Shown one piece after another: positions 33,501-46,300 of a DNA stretch of 64,000 nucleotides. Origin of the DNA: Dioscorea cayenensis subsp. rotundata (taxonomy: Eukaryota; Streptophyta; Magnoliopsida; Dioscoreales; Dioscoreaceae). The translations under genes were made by a program, and so were the position numbers. Location of the stretch: assembly GCF_009730915.1 (NCBI RefSeq), contig NC_052488.1:20950305-21014304 (forward strand), in the 5' to 3' direction. Position 1 is the stretch's first letter; every line of letters begins with the position of its first letter. The notes beneath the pieces are model-generated. The model saw only the letters and a program-made list of their open reading frames with translations. It was not told the DNA's origin and did not search any database.

Positions 33501-36500
33501 AGCATTTTGCTCTCTAGCTCTCATTTGAAACAGTAACGAGAAAAACCTTACCATCTTGGCCACGAAAATACAAACCAACACTGCATTACCAAACTTAAAA
33601 AGTAGTGCAAAGTTGCAGACTTGTGAAGTCCCTGTAAGAAAACAGAGTCATGAAGGTGCCTCCGCCACTCAATGATAACTGACTCTTTAGATATGCCACT
33701 AGAAAAGTCTCTGCAATGAAAAAGCCAAATTGCCAACTTGATGTTTTTGGCTTTTCTTCACATGTATTCTTTTGATATTCCTTTTTTCTGTATGCCAATC
33801 ATCCATTCTCCAGTATGCACAGTTTCCCATTTTCTTTAACATCTTTCTTCAGAATGTAGCTTGGAGCAAACCATTTCTACTAAAAGTAGAAACTTTACTG
33901 ACAGTAACCAGACTGAAGGCCAGTAGATCTCCACTGCTGCTATTACTCTGCCTTGCAGTAGATCCATAAGTGGAGTAGCTGCTATCACTCCCACTGGTAC
34001 TCCTAATGCCAAGTCACTCGATTTCTAGACCTTGCCATAGTTTCTAGCAAGTAATCTTTGCACCTCTGCCACTCCCAAAGCCACTCAAGTTTAAACCTTT
34101 TAGGTAATTAATATAGAAAATAAAAAGCAAAATGCAGCAGTCTTGGGACTTTACACACCGATCAGTCAGCTCTGGCATTCCAACACAAGCGTAGATGCTT
34201 CAGTAGCCACTACGAGCGCTAACAATGAAGTATGTTCTTACTGATTTTACAGATTTGAATTCTCACAGATTTGGCATCCAATGACAGAGCCCTTCACGAA
34301 CTAATAAACCTTGATAATTTCTAGATGAAATTCACCATCTCATAAACTGACCATAAAAAAACTCTCAATATTTACTTTCACCTGAATCTCCTGTTTGCCA
34401 ATTGTCACCACAGCGCACCATTGCATTCATTATTAACAAATACTAGTGTTCAACAACGGTCACAATCCCAAAAGACTTTTCTCATAATAGCCTCAACTGC
34501 AAAATCGATAGCAGAAGAAACAATGGAGGTGCTGCCAGTCCTTGGGCCTTGATACTTCCCTAGTAATAAGTCAATGCCCAAAAGTATATGCTAAATCTCA
34601 TCACCCTGATCTAGGAAAGCCGGAATTATTTCAGAGACTGAAATTTTTAATTATTGAAAGGGTATAATATACTAAGGCAGATTTCTTTCATCAATATCAT
34701 TCCAACTCATGACAGTAATTGATTGTGTTAACCATGTTGCATAAAGGTTTCTTATGTTTGCTAGGCAAATGAGCCCCTACAATTCTTAAGCCTTTTTTAT
34801 TGGAAGAAATAACATTGCAGATAAGTCAGACTATGATACTAACCTGTACATAAGCCTCTCAATAAAATCCTCCTCCTTCATGCGTAAGAGCGACAGCCTA
34901 GTCTCATCACCCAACGCCCGCCAAAAGTCGACCAACGTCTTACAAGAAAGCTTGGTAGTGTGCAAAGCACATGTTTCTCGAGTCCCATGGCCTCGACCAT
35001 AATTAGCCATCCCTTGGCTTATCCAACCTCGGCCTCCCCCACCACATGCATCAGGATAAAGCATCTCACGATCGCGTTCCCTTGCTTTGGCACTGTCAAA
35101 AACCTGTGCAAACAAATGCCAAAGTTAGTCCAAACAGATGACTAAACAAATCATCAGTGCAATCTTATGATTAAAATCAGTGTCTTTTTTCAACAAAGTT
35201 CAAGATCTTATAAATGACCAAAAGAGAAAAGAATGAAACAATAGATAATGACACAATATAAAATGATAAAGAAAATGAAACTGGGTTGCGAGTTGTTTAA
35301 AATACACAGAAAACATAACATACAAGAAAGGAACTTTATAGCAAAGTGTTGAGAAGAACATAATTCTAGCAAAAACTTCAAATGGCCAGCATACATTATA
35401 GAGTGGCTTGAGAGATTTCGTCTTCAGAAAACAGTCTAGGAGCGTCAGTACTCCATCTCTAGTAGCAGTCAGGCCTCCCCAAGGATGGACAGATGGATCT
35501 TGTACAACATCTGATCCATTTACAGTCTGCACCTTGGCAGTCCCTGCTCTGTTAGGGAAGTATGTGCTTACAGCAGCACCTTGCTGCAATGACTTCCCAT
35601 GCATGATAATCTGTGAATAGCCTTCAAGAAGCAACCCATTGCACCTAGAGCAGTAGAGGTTCTTGCGTGCTTGTTCAAATAAGGTCTGCTTATCAATCCT
35701 CAGGAGCTCCCGCCGAGCACTAGGAGGCAATTCGCTCCAGAACTACATCAGAACACACAACAACCATACAAGGTTATGCTTGTGAACATTTTGCCAAGGG
35801 AAGTACAGAAGTCATCATCAAATCAAGGAGGAACAAAGAAAAGGTTATCTATTCTCTCGAATACTGGATTGAAATCAGAAGGTAATTTTCACCTACAGAT
35901 TAGATTAACAAAATAAAATGCACAAGTGTAATTCAACAAAGTCACGTAGATACCATCAATAAATCAATACAATATAAGAGAGAACACATACAGACACACG
36001 AATACGAAAAGAGTAAAACTATGAGTCCATCATTAAGGAAGTTAAAAATAAGAAGATTTGTCACACAGATCACAAAAAAGTTTCAGCAGTTTCTAAACAA
36101 TGTGATACATAATTCATCTTGAGAGGTTTTAATAGGAAGTACCCCAGAAATGAAAAGATGAGTTGCGCCAGACTTAACAACTAAATATAACACAAGCAAA
36201 TTCCCATTGATTTATCTTGAAACATTGCATCAAACCGGGCTTCTTCATTCATGTTGCTCAATACTCTAGATTCATGTGAAATCCATTTCCTCCAAGGAAC
36301 TAGTTTCATATTCATTTGACCATTTCTAAAACAAAACTATAAACTAAATTACACAAACTTGTTCATTATTCGCTTGCCGACAAATCAATACCATAAACAG
36401 ACTTGTTCATTATTCACTTGCCGAGAAATTAATACCATACACGGACTTGTTCGTTATTCGCTTGCCGACAAATCAATACCATAAACGGAACACTTTGTGC

Positions 36501-36898
36501 TCTAAATTCACCCAAATACAAAACACAGCATATCCAATAGAAATCAAATGTGAACCACAACAAAGAGCAAAATCAAGGAACCTCAGATTAGTAAATTATC
36601 AAATCTACCATTGTAATTCCATTTTTTTGGCTTAAAAATTCAACAGAGAATCCATCGTCATGTCTGGACCAATCCAAAAACCAAACACAAACAATCCACA
36701 ACACCAAAATTTCAACCAATCCAACCAAAACCTCTAGCAAACCCGATCAAATTCCATCGAATTCAATAAAAAAACAATCAAATCAAGAGCCGATACCTTC
36801 TGGAGCTGATCGTTCGTGATAGCATCTCGCTGCCTAGACCAAATCCCATCCGACAACGATGACAACGGCGGCGGCCCCCGCGGCAATAGTCCCGGCAT
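27528..36898 (-). CDS. NST1-like (stress response protein NST1-like) protein
   Basis: Eight exons on the minus strand, 36797-36898, 35395-35742, 34844-35103, 32472-32613, 30955-31326, 30689-30820, 29990-30118 and 27528-29894, all GT-AG with matching phases, give 1283 residues with no frame break. Start ATG 36898 (MPGLLPRGPPPLSSLSDG). Conserved blocks include FWSELPPSARRELLRIDKQ, a Cys pair in YCSRCNGLLLEGYSQI, the Cys-rich FDSKRFCRDCRRNVIREF and TSWFCLADTAFQYEV, an acidic EHAEEAEEEE stretch, and a highly charged Lys/Arg/Glu coiled-coil at the start of the last exon. The long final exon is Ser/Asp-rich, probably disordered, and ends SNAARFSFF. Plant databases call this family 'stress response protein NST1-like'; its function is not established and the name does not imply orthology to yeast Nst1. 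Intron 3 (32614-34843) is the longest. The 5' leader carries a GA microsatellite. Confidence 0.88.
36357..36488. repeat. 44-bp minisatellite, three copies, in intron 1 of the NST1-like gene
   Basis: ACTTGTTCATTATTCGCTTG begins at 36357 and recurs with slight changes at 36401 and 36445, giving three copies with a 44-bp period. The first and third share more than either does with the second. Confidence 0.9.
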
Positions 36899-37110
36899 CT
36901 CCAATCTCCCGTTCCTCACCACCACCAAACCAATCTCTCACCTCTCAACCTTTCCATACCCGGATCGGATCTCAGATCCGATCGCCCACCCGATCGGCAC
37001 CTACGACGGCGGCGAGATACGATCGAAGAGCAAGATCTGATCGCGATTCACGGCGATCGGCGAGGGTTTTAGGGCACGATGCCGAAGAAGAGTCGATGAG
37101 ATTTGGGGAA

Positions 37111-37139
37111 GAAGAGAGAGAGAGAGAGAGAGAGAGAGA
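37111..37139. repeat. GA/CT microsatellite in the NST1-like leader
   Basis: A run of about 14 GA units on the plus strand (CT on the transcribed strand), about 210 bp upstream of the start codon. This is the usual position for CT-rich plant leader tracts. Confidence 0.85.
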
Positions 37140-37362
37140 AGGGGGCGTTTATAAGCGCGAGGAGATGAGAAAGGAGCGATATCGGGGAAGGGGGATGGTT
37201 AAAAGAGGCAATGGAGGGTAGTCGTTAGTGACCCGAGATGGGAACTTTGTGTGGATCTCGAGGCAATCTTGTGGTTTGATTTGGATCTGGTGTTTTCATC
37301 TATGGCCTGATCCCGATGTAATTTTTTATTTTTTATTTTTTACCGCGCTAGTGTAATAGAAT

Positions 37363-37783
37363 GATGAAAGTTCCCACTGGTCCCTGAATAATATGTAACT
37401 GTTTATTTTGGTCCTTTGAGTGTAAAAATGTGTTGTTTTGGGTTTTGAATTACACAAAAATATTTTGTTTTGATTTTTTTTTTGTCTTAAATTATTGATG
37501 GTGATAAAGGTTTGGCCTTTTAATCAATTATTGTAATTTTTTATTTATTTAAAAAGTTATGAAAATGTCATGATGAACACATATTTGTTAGTAAAGGACT
37601 AAAATAATTATATTTGTATTATTGGAGAATAAAAAACAATTGAATACATTTATTTTATTATTTATTTAGGTCAAAAATAAATGGTATTGTGTATTGTTAG
37701 TACTAAAGTGTGCGTGTGTTTTTTTTATGATGGAGTAAAATGAACATTATGATACAATTAAAGGACCAATATAAGTTTTCACC
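37363..37783. mobile_element. Degenerate MITE, probable relative of the element at 56880
   Basis: The left end GATGAAAGTTCCCACTGGTC and the right end on the other strand (GGTGAAAACTTATATTGGTC) can be paired for about 60 bp at perhaps two-thirds identity. The left end also resembles GATGAAAGCCACCAATGGTC of the intronic element at 56880. No clear target duplication survives. Non-coding. Confidence 0.45.
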
Positions 37784-39838
37784 TTAAAGAAAATAGAAAA
37801 AAAAAGGCTTAAATGAAAACATGATTGAAGGGAGGGAAACGGGGTCAATATGCGTTTCTCTTGTTTGCTTCTAATTTAAAATTTAAATATTTTAATTAAT
37901 TGGGTTAATTCTAACTTTATTTCAGATTAATTTTATACTATAATTATCGCTATAAATAAATCATTGTATATTTTAATTCTTATTTAAAAAATAAAATAAA
38001 ATGAAATGAAAATAGTAAAATAGTAAAATAAAAAAGCAATTGGGGTTGTGCCAGTGGATTCACAAAAGTTAAAAATGATACACTTTCTATAAAGTTTACT
38101 ATCCTTAAAGAAAAGCCACCTTTTGAGGGAACGTCATTATGAGATGATATACGCATTATATCTTAAGTTTTTTAATTTTAAAATTTAAAACTGTAAAAAG
38201 AAAAAAAAGGTGAGAGTAACATAGGTAATCTCGCAGATGAATTTTTATTTTTATTTATTATGTACCTTATATAAATTTTAGTATATATGGAACATCAATA
38301 ATTTTATTAAGAGTTTATTATGGGTCTATTTCTGGAATTAAAATTTTAAAAAATAAAAAATATCGTGAAAGCGTGTTTTATAGTGGGGCCCAGTAATGTA
38401 CAGAGTTATACAAGTACGTGGCAGAGTTTGGTACGCTAGAGTACGAAAACAGAAAAACAGGAAGACAGCTGATCCGCAGTGCATTCTAGAATCCTAAAAA
38501 CCGTCCTGACCGTCCATCACGATGGAATATCCACGTGGAGTGATCACAACGGTCAGATGGTGAAAGCTCAAAGCATCGTGCATTTTTAGATAAAAAAAGG
38601 GAGGAAACGCATCTCATGGGAATAGGTTTACGAAATGCTACACTGAAAATATAATAATGGATGACAAATAAATGAAAAATTACAAACATGGCTGCATTCT
38701 TGCATATGTACATCTAAATATTTTTAATTTTTTAAAAATATATTTTATAGATCATTATATATACATACATAAAGCTTATATTAAAAAAAATATAAAAATT
38801 TAATAATGTGAAAAGAACTTAAAATTATTTAAATAAATAATTTTAAATAAATTATTTATCTCCAATAAATGAGTAAATCACGATAATTAAATTATTTAGT
38901 GAAAATAATCTTTTTTTATAATAATTTTGGTTTTAAAAATCATAATTGATTTTAAAAAGATAGAGATCGTTAGCTGATCTTTCGTTCAGTGGCACCAATA
39001 GTGCCCCATGGTGAAAAATGTGAGAAGTTTAAATTTCATGGAGACAATAATTATAGCAGATCTGGTTATGTGTTATATGTATATATATTAAAAATTGCTT
39101 TTGAGGACGTGAGGGGTCGGGGATTGATTAGTAATTTGAGTGGGAATGCAACAAAGAAGGGCAATGTCGTTATTTTTGGTAAGAGTGTCGTCATTTTGCA
39201 GAAGAATGTGGATGTTTTGAAGAGAAAGCATACGCCAAACTCGTGACATTATGTTCCACACGACCTCTTATACGGTTATACCCCTCTTCCTCATCAACTT
39301 TTTGTAGTTTTCTGATTACTTATATTTATTAGAATTATGTGTGTGTATATAGTATATACATATCAATCAAATGGTTTATTTAAAAAAATATATTTTTTTG
39401 AAATGGTTGATATTATTGTAAAGAATAGATCCACTAATATTATAAAGAAGAGGATGATTGTTATGGTATTTTTTTTAAAAAAAATACTTTTAACAAAATA
39501 AATAAATTATAACACATTGATAAGAAGAAGAATTGCAAATAGAGTCTCTGTCTTCATGTCATTTTTGACCACAGACTTGAAATGGAGTCATTTTCACGTT
39601 TGAAATATGATATTTAATATTGTAATATGATATTTAATATTGTTTTTGTCACCGATGTGAAACATCAACCATCCTAATAAAAGTTTTTTTCTTATTTAAT
39701 CAAGCATCCAAATAACAGTTTTTCCCATAAAAACCAGGAAGTCAGGAATTGAAGCAATTATACTATTTCAAACCACAAGCAAAATTTTTTCATTATTTTC
39801 TCAAAATTAATTTTTTTTTTTTTTAAAAAAAAGCAAAG
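37784..39838. other. AT-rich spacer with possible retrotransposon crumb
   Basis: No supported gene. 38385-38540 is GC-richer and holds CACGTGG near 38532 (G-box-like) and TACGTGGC near 38413; these may be distal promoter words. At about 38989-39060 a short plus-strand stretch (VPHGEKCEKFKFHGDN) faintly recalls the start of a copia-type gag and may be a fossil scrap. A near-perfect 22-bp duplication (ATATGATATTTAATATTGT) lies near 39606-39645. Confidence 0.4.
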
Positions 39839-39839
39839 G

Positions 39840-39846
39840 AAAAAAA
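39840..39846 (-). terminator. Pol III terminator of the tRNA-Arg gene
   Basis: A run of seven A on the plus strand (T7 on the transcribed strand) 12 bases past the tRNA 3' end, as expected for RNA polymerase III termination. Confidence 0.75.
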
Positions 39847-39858
39847 TTTAAAGCAATG

Positions 39859-39931
39859 CGCGCCAGATAGGGGTCGAACCTATGACTTTCTGCTTAGGAA
39901 ACAGACGCTCTATCCACTGAGCTACAGGCGC
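39859..39931 (-). tRNA. tRNA-Arg, anticodon CCU
   Basis: The minus strand folds as a full cloverleaf of 73 bases: acceptor GCGCCTG/CTGGCGC with a T-T mismatch at the sixth pair (also present, as I recall it, in plant tRNA-Arg CCU genes), D arm GCTCAGTGGATAGAGC, anticodon stem TCTGT/GCAGA with loop TTCCTAA (anticodon CCT), and T arm ATAGG-TTCGACC-CCTAT with the B-box GGTTCGACCCC. There is no intron and CCA is not encoded, as for a nuclear gene. It reads AGG codons. Confidence 0.96.
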
Positions 39932-40365
39932 TTCTCATGATCATCAAACTACAAGAATGTATAACAGAGCACATGATCACAACCCTGTACAACCTCTCAC
40001 TTATAATTAAAAGTACCCATTTTGTCCATTTAATTGGTGTCTAGTATCATCGAACATAAACACAAGGGTAGATCAAAATATATATTATGATGACCAATTC
40101 CGTTAAACTAACTTAAAAATGTGTAGAGAAAAGCCTTACATGAGCTACTCAAACAAAATTGTAGCTCTGAGTTTGATTTGAATCATGAAATTACATGGTA
40201 CAAATGAATTGTCTGAAGATGTTCGCTGCTGAAACAAGAGCTCCATTGGGCATGTTCGCCTTCCGTATGATATGCGAGTTTTATGGTGTCCATCAGCATA
40301 AGGTTAGCTTTTATGAAATCATTAATGACACTGTTGAGCATAGTCTGAAATCGTCTAGAAATATC
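39932..40365. other. Short spacer, 3' side of BOP1
   Basis: Probable 3' untranslated region of BOP1 and 5' flank of the tRNA gene. Small ORFs here are judged chance. Confidence 0.6.
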
Positions 40366-43300
40366 TCAATGACAGTAAAGCTTAATTACTGAATCTGCAC
40401 CAGCAGTAAATAACCATGGCTGCCTTGGATGGAACTTGCAGTCCAAAACACCTGCAAGTTTTGAGTTTGATTTAAATAAAAATGAGACGTTAACTAGTAC
40501 TTCTAGGTAAGAATATTTAAATTATAACCCATGATGCAACTCATCTAAACATAAAGCCGAGAATTTTTGTTTTAATTTTTTTGAGAATATAGTACAACAC
40601 TGTGGTCCTGTGGATGTGCTTATAGGCTTTGGATCTAGATTCGTCAGTGCACAAAAAGAACTCTAGAATAACATAAAATAGAATGAGAACTTGAGAAAAA
40701 AAAAAGGTCCTTCAGAATCACAAGTCAATTAAAGAGGACATTTATATTCAAGTAGTGGTTACTAAGTCAGATATTAATATTATTTGTGCTAATCACACAA
40801 ACTCATAGCTTTTGATGCACCTTATTATTAGAACAGACTGTACTAATGAAACTAGTAACAAGGAAAGAAAATGAACTGAACACAACAGAACATGACTGAC
40901 CTCGGCCATTTGAGCTTGTGTGACCACGGAGAATTTCCAAGGGCACAATAAGGGGATTCTGGTTGAGATCTGAATAAACCATGCCATGGAATACATATGC
41001 TGTGCAATCATCAGAGCATGAGGCAAAAAGAGGGTAGGAGCGATGGAAAGCCACATTTGTAATATCTTTTGGATGAATCCTGCAATCAGTTTAAAGATTG
41101 ATGGAGTTAGGGGAAAACAATTTCAACACAAACCAAAGCGCAATTAATAATGCCAATATATTTCATAGTGTGCTTCACTTTTTTCTTATAAAAATTCCAA
41201 TTTCAATGTCATTTTCAGCCAGACTGGGAATTCATTACCCAAAAAATCCTTAAAAATCATTAAAAATCCTTAAAAACCTCATTAACTGTTCCTAAAAAAT
41301 CAATGCTAAATCTCTAACAGGAATTTAATGGCAGTCTTCATCGACTTGTATTTACAATAGTCTCTAGCACTACCACTGGTACTTAATCACAGTCTTAAGC
41401 ATTGTACACAGCAGTACAACACTCGAAACACAATAAAGCAAACTAGTCTGAAAGTCAGTTCCCACTGCTACCCAGCTGTCCGAATCTTTGTGGACAGCCA
41501 ATCATAGGTAGAAAGCTAAAAACAACAGGAGCAGCCTTTACAAGTTTAAAACTTACATTTCCTGGAAATATCTGTCTGCACAGGCAATTGGTAGGTACAA
41601 AATAAAGCAACTAGATGAAGCAAAAGGTATTAGAAAATCAGACATGCCAAAAAGTTACAACGTACTTGAGTGTTTTGTATGGCTGTGATGAGAGGTCCAT
41701 ATCAAACCAACACATTTTACCCTCCTTGCTTCCCACAATCACGTTGTCACCTACACAAAAGAGATTACAGCACAAAACCCCCCTTCAACATCTAGTTACC
41801 AAAAGTCAAACTATCAGTGGTAATGGAGGACATGATAACTGGTTACCTCCCGGATGTATTGAAATGGAGGAGATCTCACGGACTCCTGCCTCAAGCTTCT
41901 TAATCAATTTTGTCTTTACAAGGTCATAAACACGGACATGTTTCTTAGTTGCAACAAAGAAAATGGAACGTGTGGGGTGGAAGACAGCTGAAACCGGAAG
42001 TCCATGCAACTTCTTGAAAGGATTATGCGAGGATTTTTTGGATAACTGATGCAGCAGCACAGCTCTAGAATCACGTGCAAGGGAAGTCAAGGTAAGCAAT
42101 ACTTAATATAAACCAGAGCTTTTTGCTGCTAGAGTCAAACAAGCCACATAGAACATGTGCTCAATTAGGTATGGTTCCCTACTATGCAGAATACTGCTTC
42201 AGGATAAAAAATAACGTAAGCCAGCAAAAGAAACTTCAAATAAAACTATTTCTTTGTACAAAAATTTACATGCATTACTGTTATATGGTCACCAGGATAA
42301 AGCCATTATGATTCATTCTTATCATTTGGAGGTAGCAGACCAATGGACCATCATGAGGATCTACACAAGAAACATAAAAAGCAAATTTTTTGATCTATTT
42401 TATAAATAACTAGTAAAAAAACATAACCCTAACTTGCCCAACCAATCTAATATAGCCATATATTTATGCATTAGCAAAATAGAAAACCAGAAGAGGCTAA
42501 CTATGATGATGATATCTGTAGAACTAAAATCAAGGATATCACTTGGCACAACTGTGGTGAAATAATCTCCTTTCCTATGCCACTCAACGGTAGACACTGC
42601 CTGCAAAGAGAAGAAAAGCAAGAAAAGGCCTGCAAGCTCAGTAGCAGGATTGAGCAGGACCTGGAAATCCCATGTCTCAGATTGCAAACATAGGGATAAT
42701 GAATAAAGAGTTGGAAACCTCTCACAAGGTACCTTAAAATGCTTCAACCTGATCCCACCATATTTAGTGTAAGGAATCCAACTCACAGTAGGTGTGCTAT
42801 CAGCTGTAAAAACAAAAGTTTGTGGTCAAACAATGTTACCAAATCCAAAATGAGAGAAGAATAGGAATCAACTTACAAGCATCATCTGTTATTACAGGTT
42901 CTGCAACATTGAGAAGTTCTTTTACCTTTAGCTGCTCCTCGTCATTGCCAAGTCCAGTGTTCAATAGAAGCACATCCTGACCCCTTCATGAGAGTCCTAC
43001 AGCATTAAGAATTATGTGGAAAAATGTACACTGGAAATTAAACACAATAGCTTACAGGGAAATTGCTAAAATTGGAAGTTCAGGCAAAGGGTTCCATGCA
43101 ACATGCTGAACAGCTTCACCAACATCCCAGACTTTGAGACAACGTCCAGTTTCAATCTCCCAAATACGCACCGTACCATCAGTGGAACCTTTAAAGCATT
43201 AGGTCTCAGTTAGATATCCAAGAACATGCACATGGAAAAAAATTAAATGAGCACATGAAGCAAAAATTTACAAACAAACCAGATGCAATCCACTGTCCGG

Positions 43301-46300
43301 ATGTTTCAATTGAAATACACTTCACCGGGCCAATGTGGCCTCTATATTCAAGATAGCATATTGTTGGATAAGGCCTTAGGTCTTTACGACTCGGGTAGCT
43401 TTGGCTTTAGAGCCTCGGGATCAATATTAAGCTGGAGAAAATCAAGGAACAATGTTTATCTTAGTTGCTGTATTCTAAAAATTTCAACCAAACTCTCACA
43501 CAAGACCAGCAAAGTAAACTGAGACTTGTCAACATGATTTGAAACATGTCGTGAGAAGATTAATACCATGAAGTGAAAATTTATTTAAATAAACTTCTAC
43601 TTACACGTTTCTTTCGTGTTCTAGGGCATAAATACAGGTCCAGACAACGATCAAAACCTTCTTTGAGAGCACTCTCATATGCCGGTACACTTCTAAGAGA
43701 CTCAAATCTGCTCATAATAGACATTGATTAGATCTGAATGTTATATTCAACTTCATCGAAGAGATCAAGCAGCTGTAGACACAGAAAATAACAGACCTTC
43801 TAGGAATAAATTTAGGGCGGTCTTCTTCATACATCAGCTGGTAGGAATTGATTTCCTCTTGAGTAGGAATATATTCAACAGATGGATTATATGATTCTTC
43901 ATGTCCTGAAAGTGAAAAATGATAGGTTTTTCAAACATATATGCAAACCGAGTACAATTAAATACTTGTCTAAGGCGCAACATTAGAGAAAATAAAAAAA
44001 CATATGCAGACACACATACGCACATAGGCAAAAGTCCTAAGAAAAACATGGAACACAGAATATAGTGCTAGGCTAGTTGAATAATGAACAGGAATTAGTA
44101 AATTGAAGTTAAACATTACTGCAAATAAAGTACCTGGTAATTTTGATTTTGGGGCAGGAATATAACTTAAACCATGCCTTCTGCTGTCTGCTAAGTTAGA
44201 ATCATCATCCCACAGTAACCGAAAGGGTGGCTCTTCCTCTGGCTTGTCAAATTTAATCCATCCCCTTGCGAATTGCTCTGACGTATACGAAGAACCTGCA
44301 CCAAAATAATGGATCAAATCTCGATTAATTAGAGCAAACTCCGTCTTCCAGAGGATTATGAAAAATACACAACATAGGCAAGGTATCTTAAAATTAATCA
44401 AACACACTACAGTGTATTGTAAAAAAGCATTCCATAATGCAAATTAAGCATATCCTACTTCACATTGAAGTAAATAACTTTGTTGGCTGTCAGCATATCA
44501 TGAAAGATTTGACAACTTTACCTAGTTTGGACTGGAGGACAGCTTTAATCCATTTATGAGGTCATGCAGTTGAAATTTATTTCCAAAGAGAAGGATAAAG
44601 TATCAATAAAGTAGAAGTTCACAAACAAATTTGTGAGGATTGGTTTCAATTAAAAACCTCAGCAAAACTTTTCAACCATATATCTTACTTATTAAGGAAA
44701 AATGCACATAAAACTCCAGTTTCAACAAATCACTCCACAGACACCCTAGCTGAACAGCAAAATCACCACATTACCACTGACAAGGATCATGGTAACTAGC
44801 AGTAGATATATTGCCAAAAGTTAACTGTCAAGCTACCACTAACAGTCAACCATATAATATGACAAAATCACACCAAAAGATGATACAGCACCTTCTTATG
44901 TTCCCACTTTGAAGGAATGAAACGCCTTTTAGGCTCTGGTGCATTTGAGAGCGGATGCCCTTTGTCTTCCCACACAAACCAATCAACATAGTCCTGAACA
45001 ACAGAGATTTAGAAATAACAAACTTAGGGAGATAGGCAATGAAGTGAATAAAATATACAAACCGCATATGGATCAACTTCCGTATTAGGTGTCTTTCCTT
45101 TCAATATTCTTCTAATAATCCCAATTTCCTCCTTTGTCAACTCCACTTCTTCATCATTATACTCATCAAATATTTTTCTCCTAGTTTATAAGAGAAAAAA
45201 TAAAGAAATAATTATCTAAAATGAAATAGATATTACTAAAAAAAAAAAATCCCAGAGAACAACAAATATTAGATTAAAATAGAATCAAGCATTTAAGGGC
45301 CAATGACAATGTGATGAAAGGCAGCACATCATGCCCTGTTTCTTCCATCACTTTAATAGCTAATCACCTGATGGAAGAAGAAAAGGAACAAAAATTTCAC
45401 ATTGACATGAACAACCATCACATAGCCAAACATGGATAGGACAAAACGAAAGATTGAAGGAACAGGAAGAAAAGTGTACAATATCAAGCCTGACATTTCA
45501 GGAAGAAACATTGATTAAAATTTTTTTTTCAAAAGGCAAAGCGAATAATTAAGCCAAATAATTGAAAATGCAGAAGCAATAAACCTTTGAGAAGGCATAT
45601 GGCACAACACGTATGTGAAAATTCTCTACGAGCGACTGTCTCAAAGTCAAACAAAATCAAAATGCAATGCCCTTGCAAAGTTAAAATGAACTGATTTGGC
45701 ATATGCCTACAAAATATTTTATTGAGTATAATATATTATTAGAACATTGAAATCTGACAGATTGAAAAATCCTACATTACCAGCAAAACACAAAGCACTT
45801 TAAAAAACTCAATTAGCGGTGATTAAAATACCCCAGGAAATGAAGAATGTAAAAATCAAAATTAAAACTTGCAAACAAAAAGTGACTTCACATAATCGAA
45901 CTCCCACACATGAACACTCAAATTTTCTTTTAAAGCTTTTTTAATATATCAAAAGAAATTAAAAGGGGCATAGCAATAAGATTAAAAAAAAAAGAAAAAA
46001 AGAAGAAGAGCTTCACACACCAGCTCTTTGAATCATCAGCGCCAGCTAGGAAAGAATCAATCCTATCCTTCCTGGTCTGCTTCTTGATCTTCTTCCCCGA
46101 TATATCATACCCAATATGCTCCTCCTCCTTATACCACTCCAACGGAACATCTCCAATAGTATTCCTTGGAGCTACCTACAGCCCAGGATTCAAGCTTTCC
46201 AAATTATCAATAAAAAAAAAAGGCATTGATTGCATAATAACTGAATAAGGGCGTAGTTGCTCAACCAATCGAAGAAAAAAGACAGCACATTAAAAATAAA

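Noticed and set aside
33548-33798. Two overlapping minus-strand ORFs in NST1-like intron 3, one reading DFSSGISKESVIIEWRRHL
   Set aside because: Exons 3 and 5' neighbours join perfectly in phase without them (LMYR then FDSKRFCRD), so they are treated as chance intronic ORFs.
36357-36488. CRISPR-like array of 44-bp repeats
   Set aside because: The units are contiguous without spacers and lie in a plant intron; it is a minisatellite.
36859-37221. Plus-strand ORF of 120 codons over the NST1-like leader
   Set aside because: It is the antisense of the first exon and of the GA microsatellite, with a low-complexity Arg/Glu protein.
38989-39246. ORF of 85 codons as a real gene
   Set aside because: No neighbours, no splice partners, and only a faint resemblance to copia gag at its start; kept only as a possible fossil scrap.
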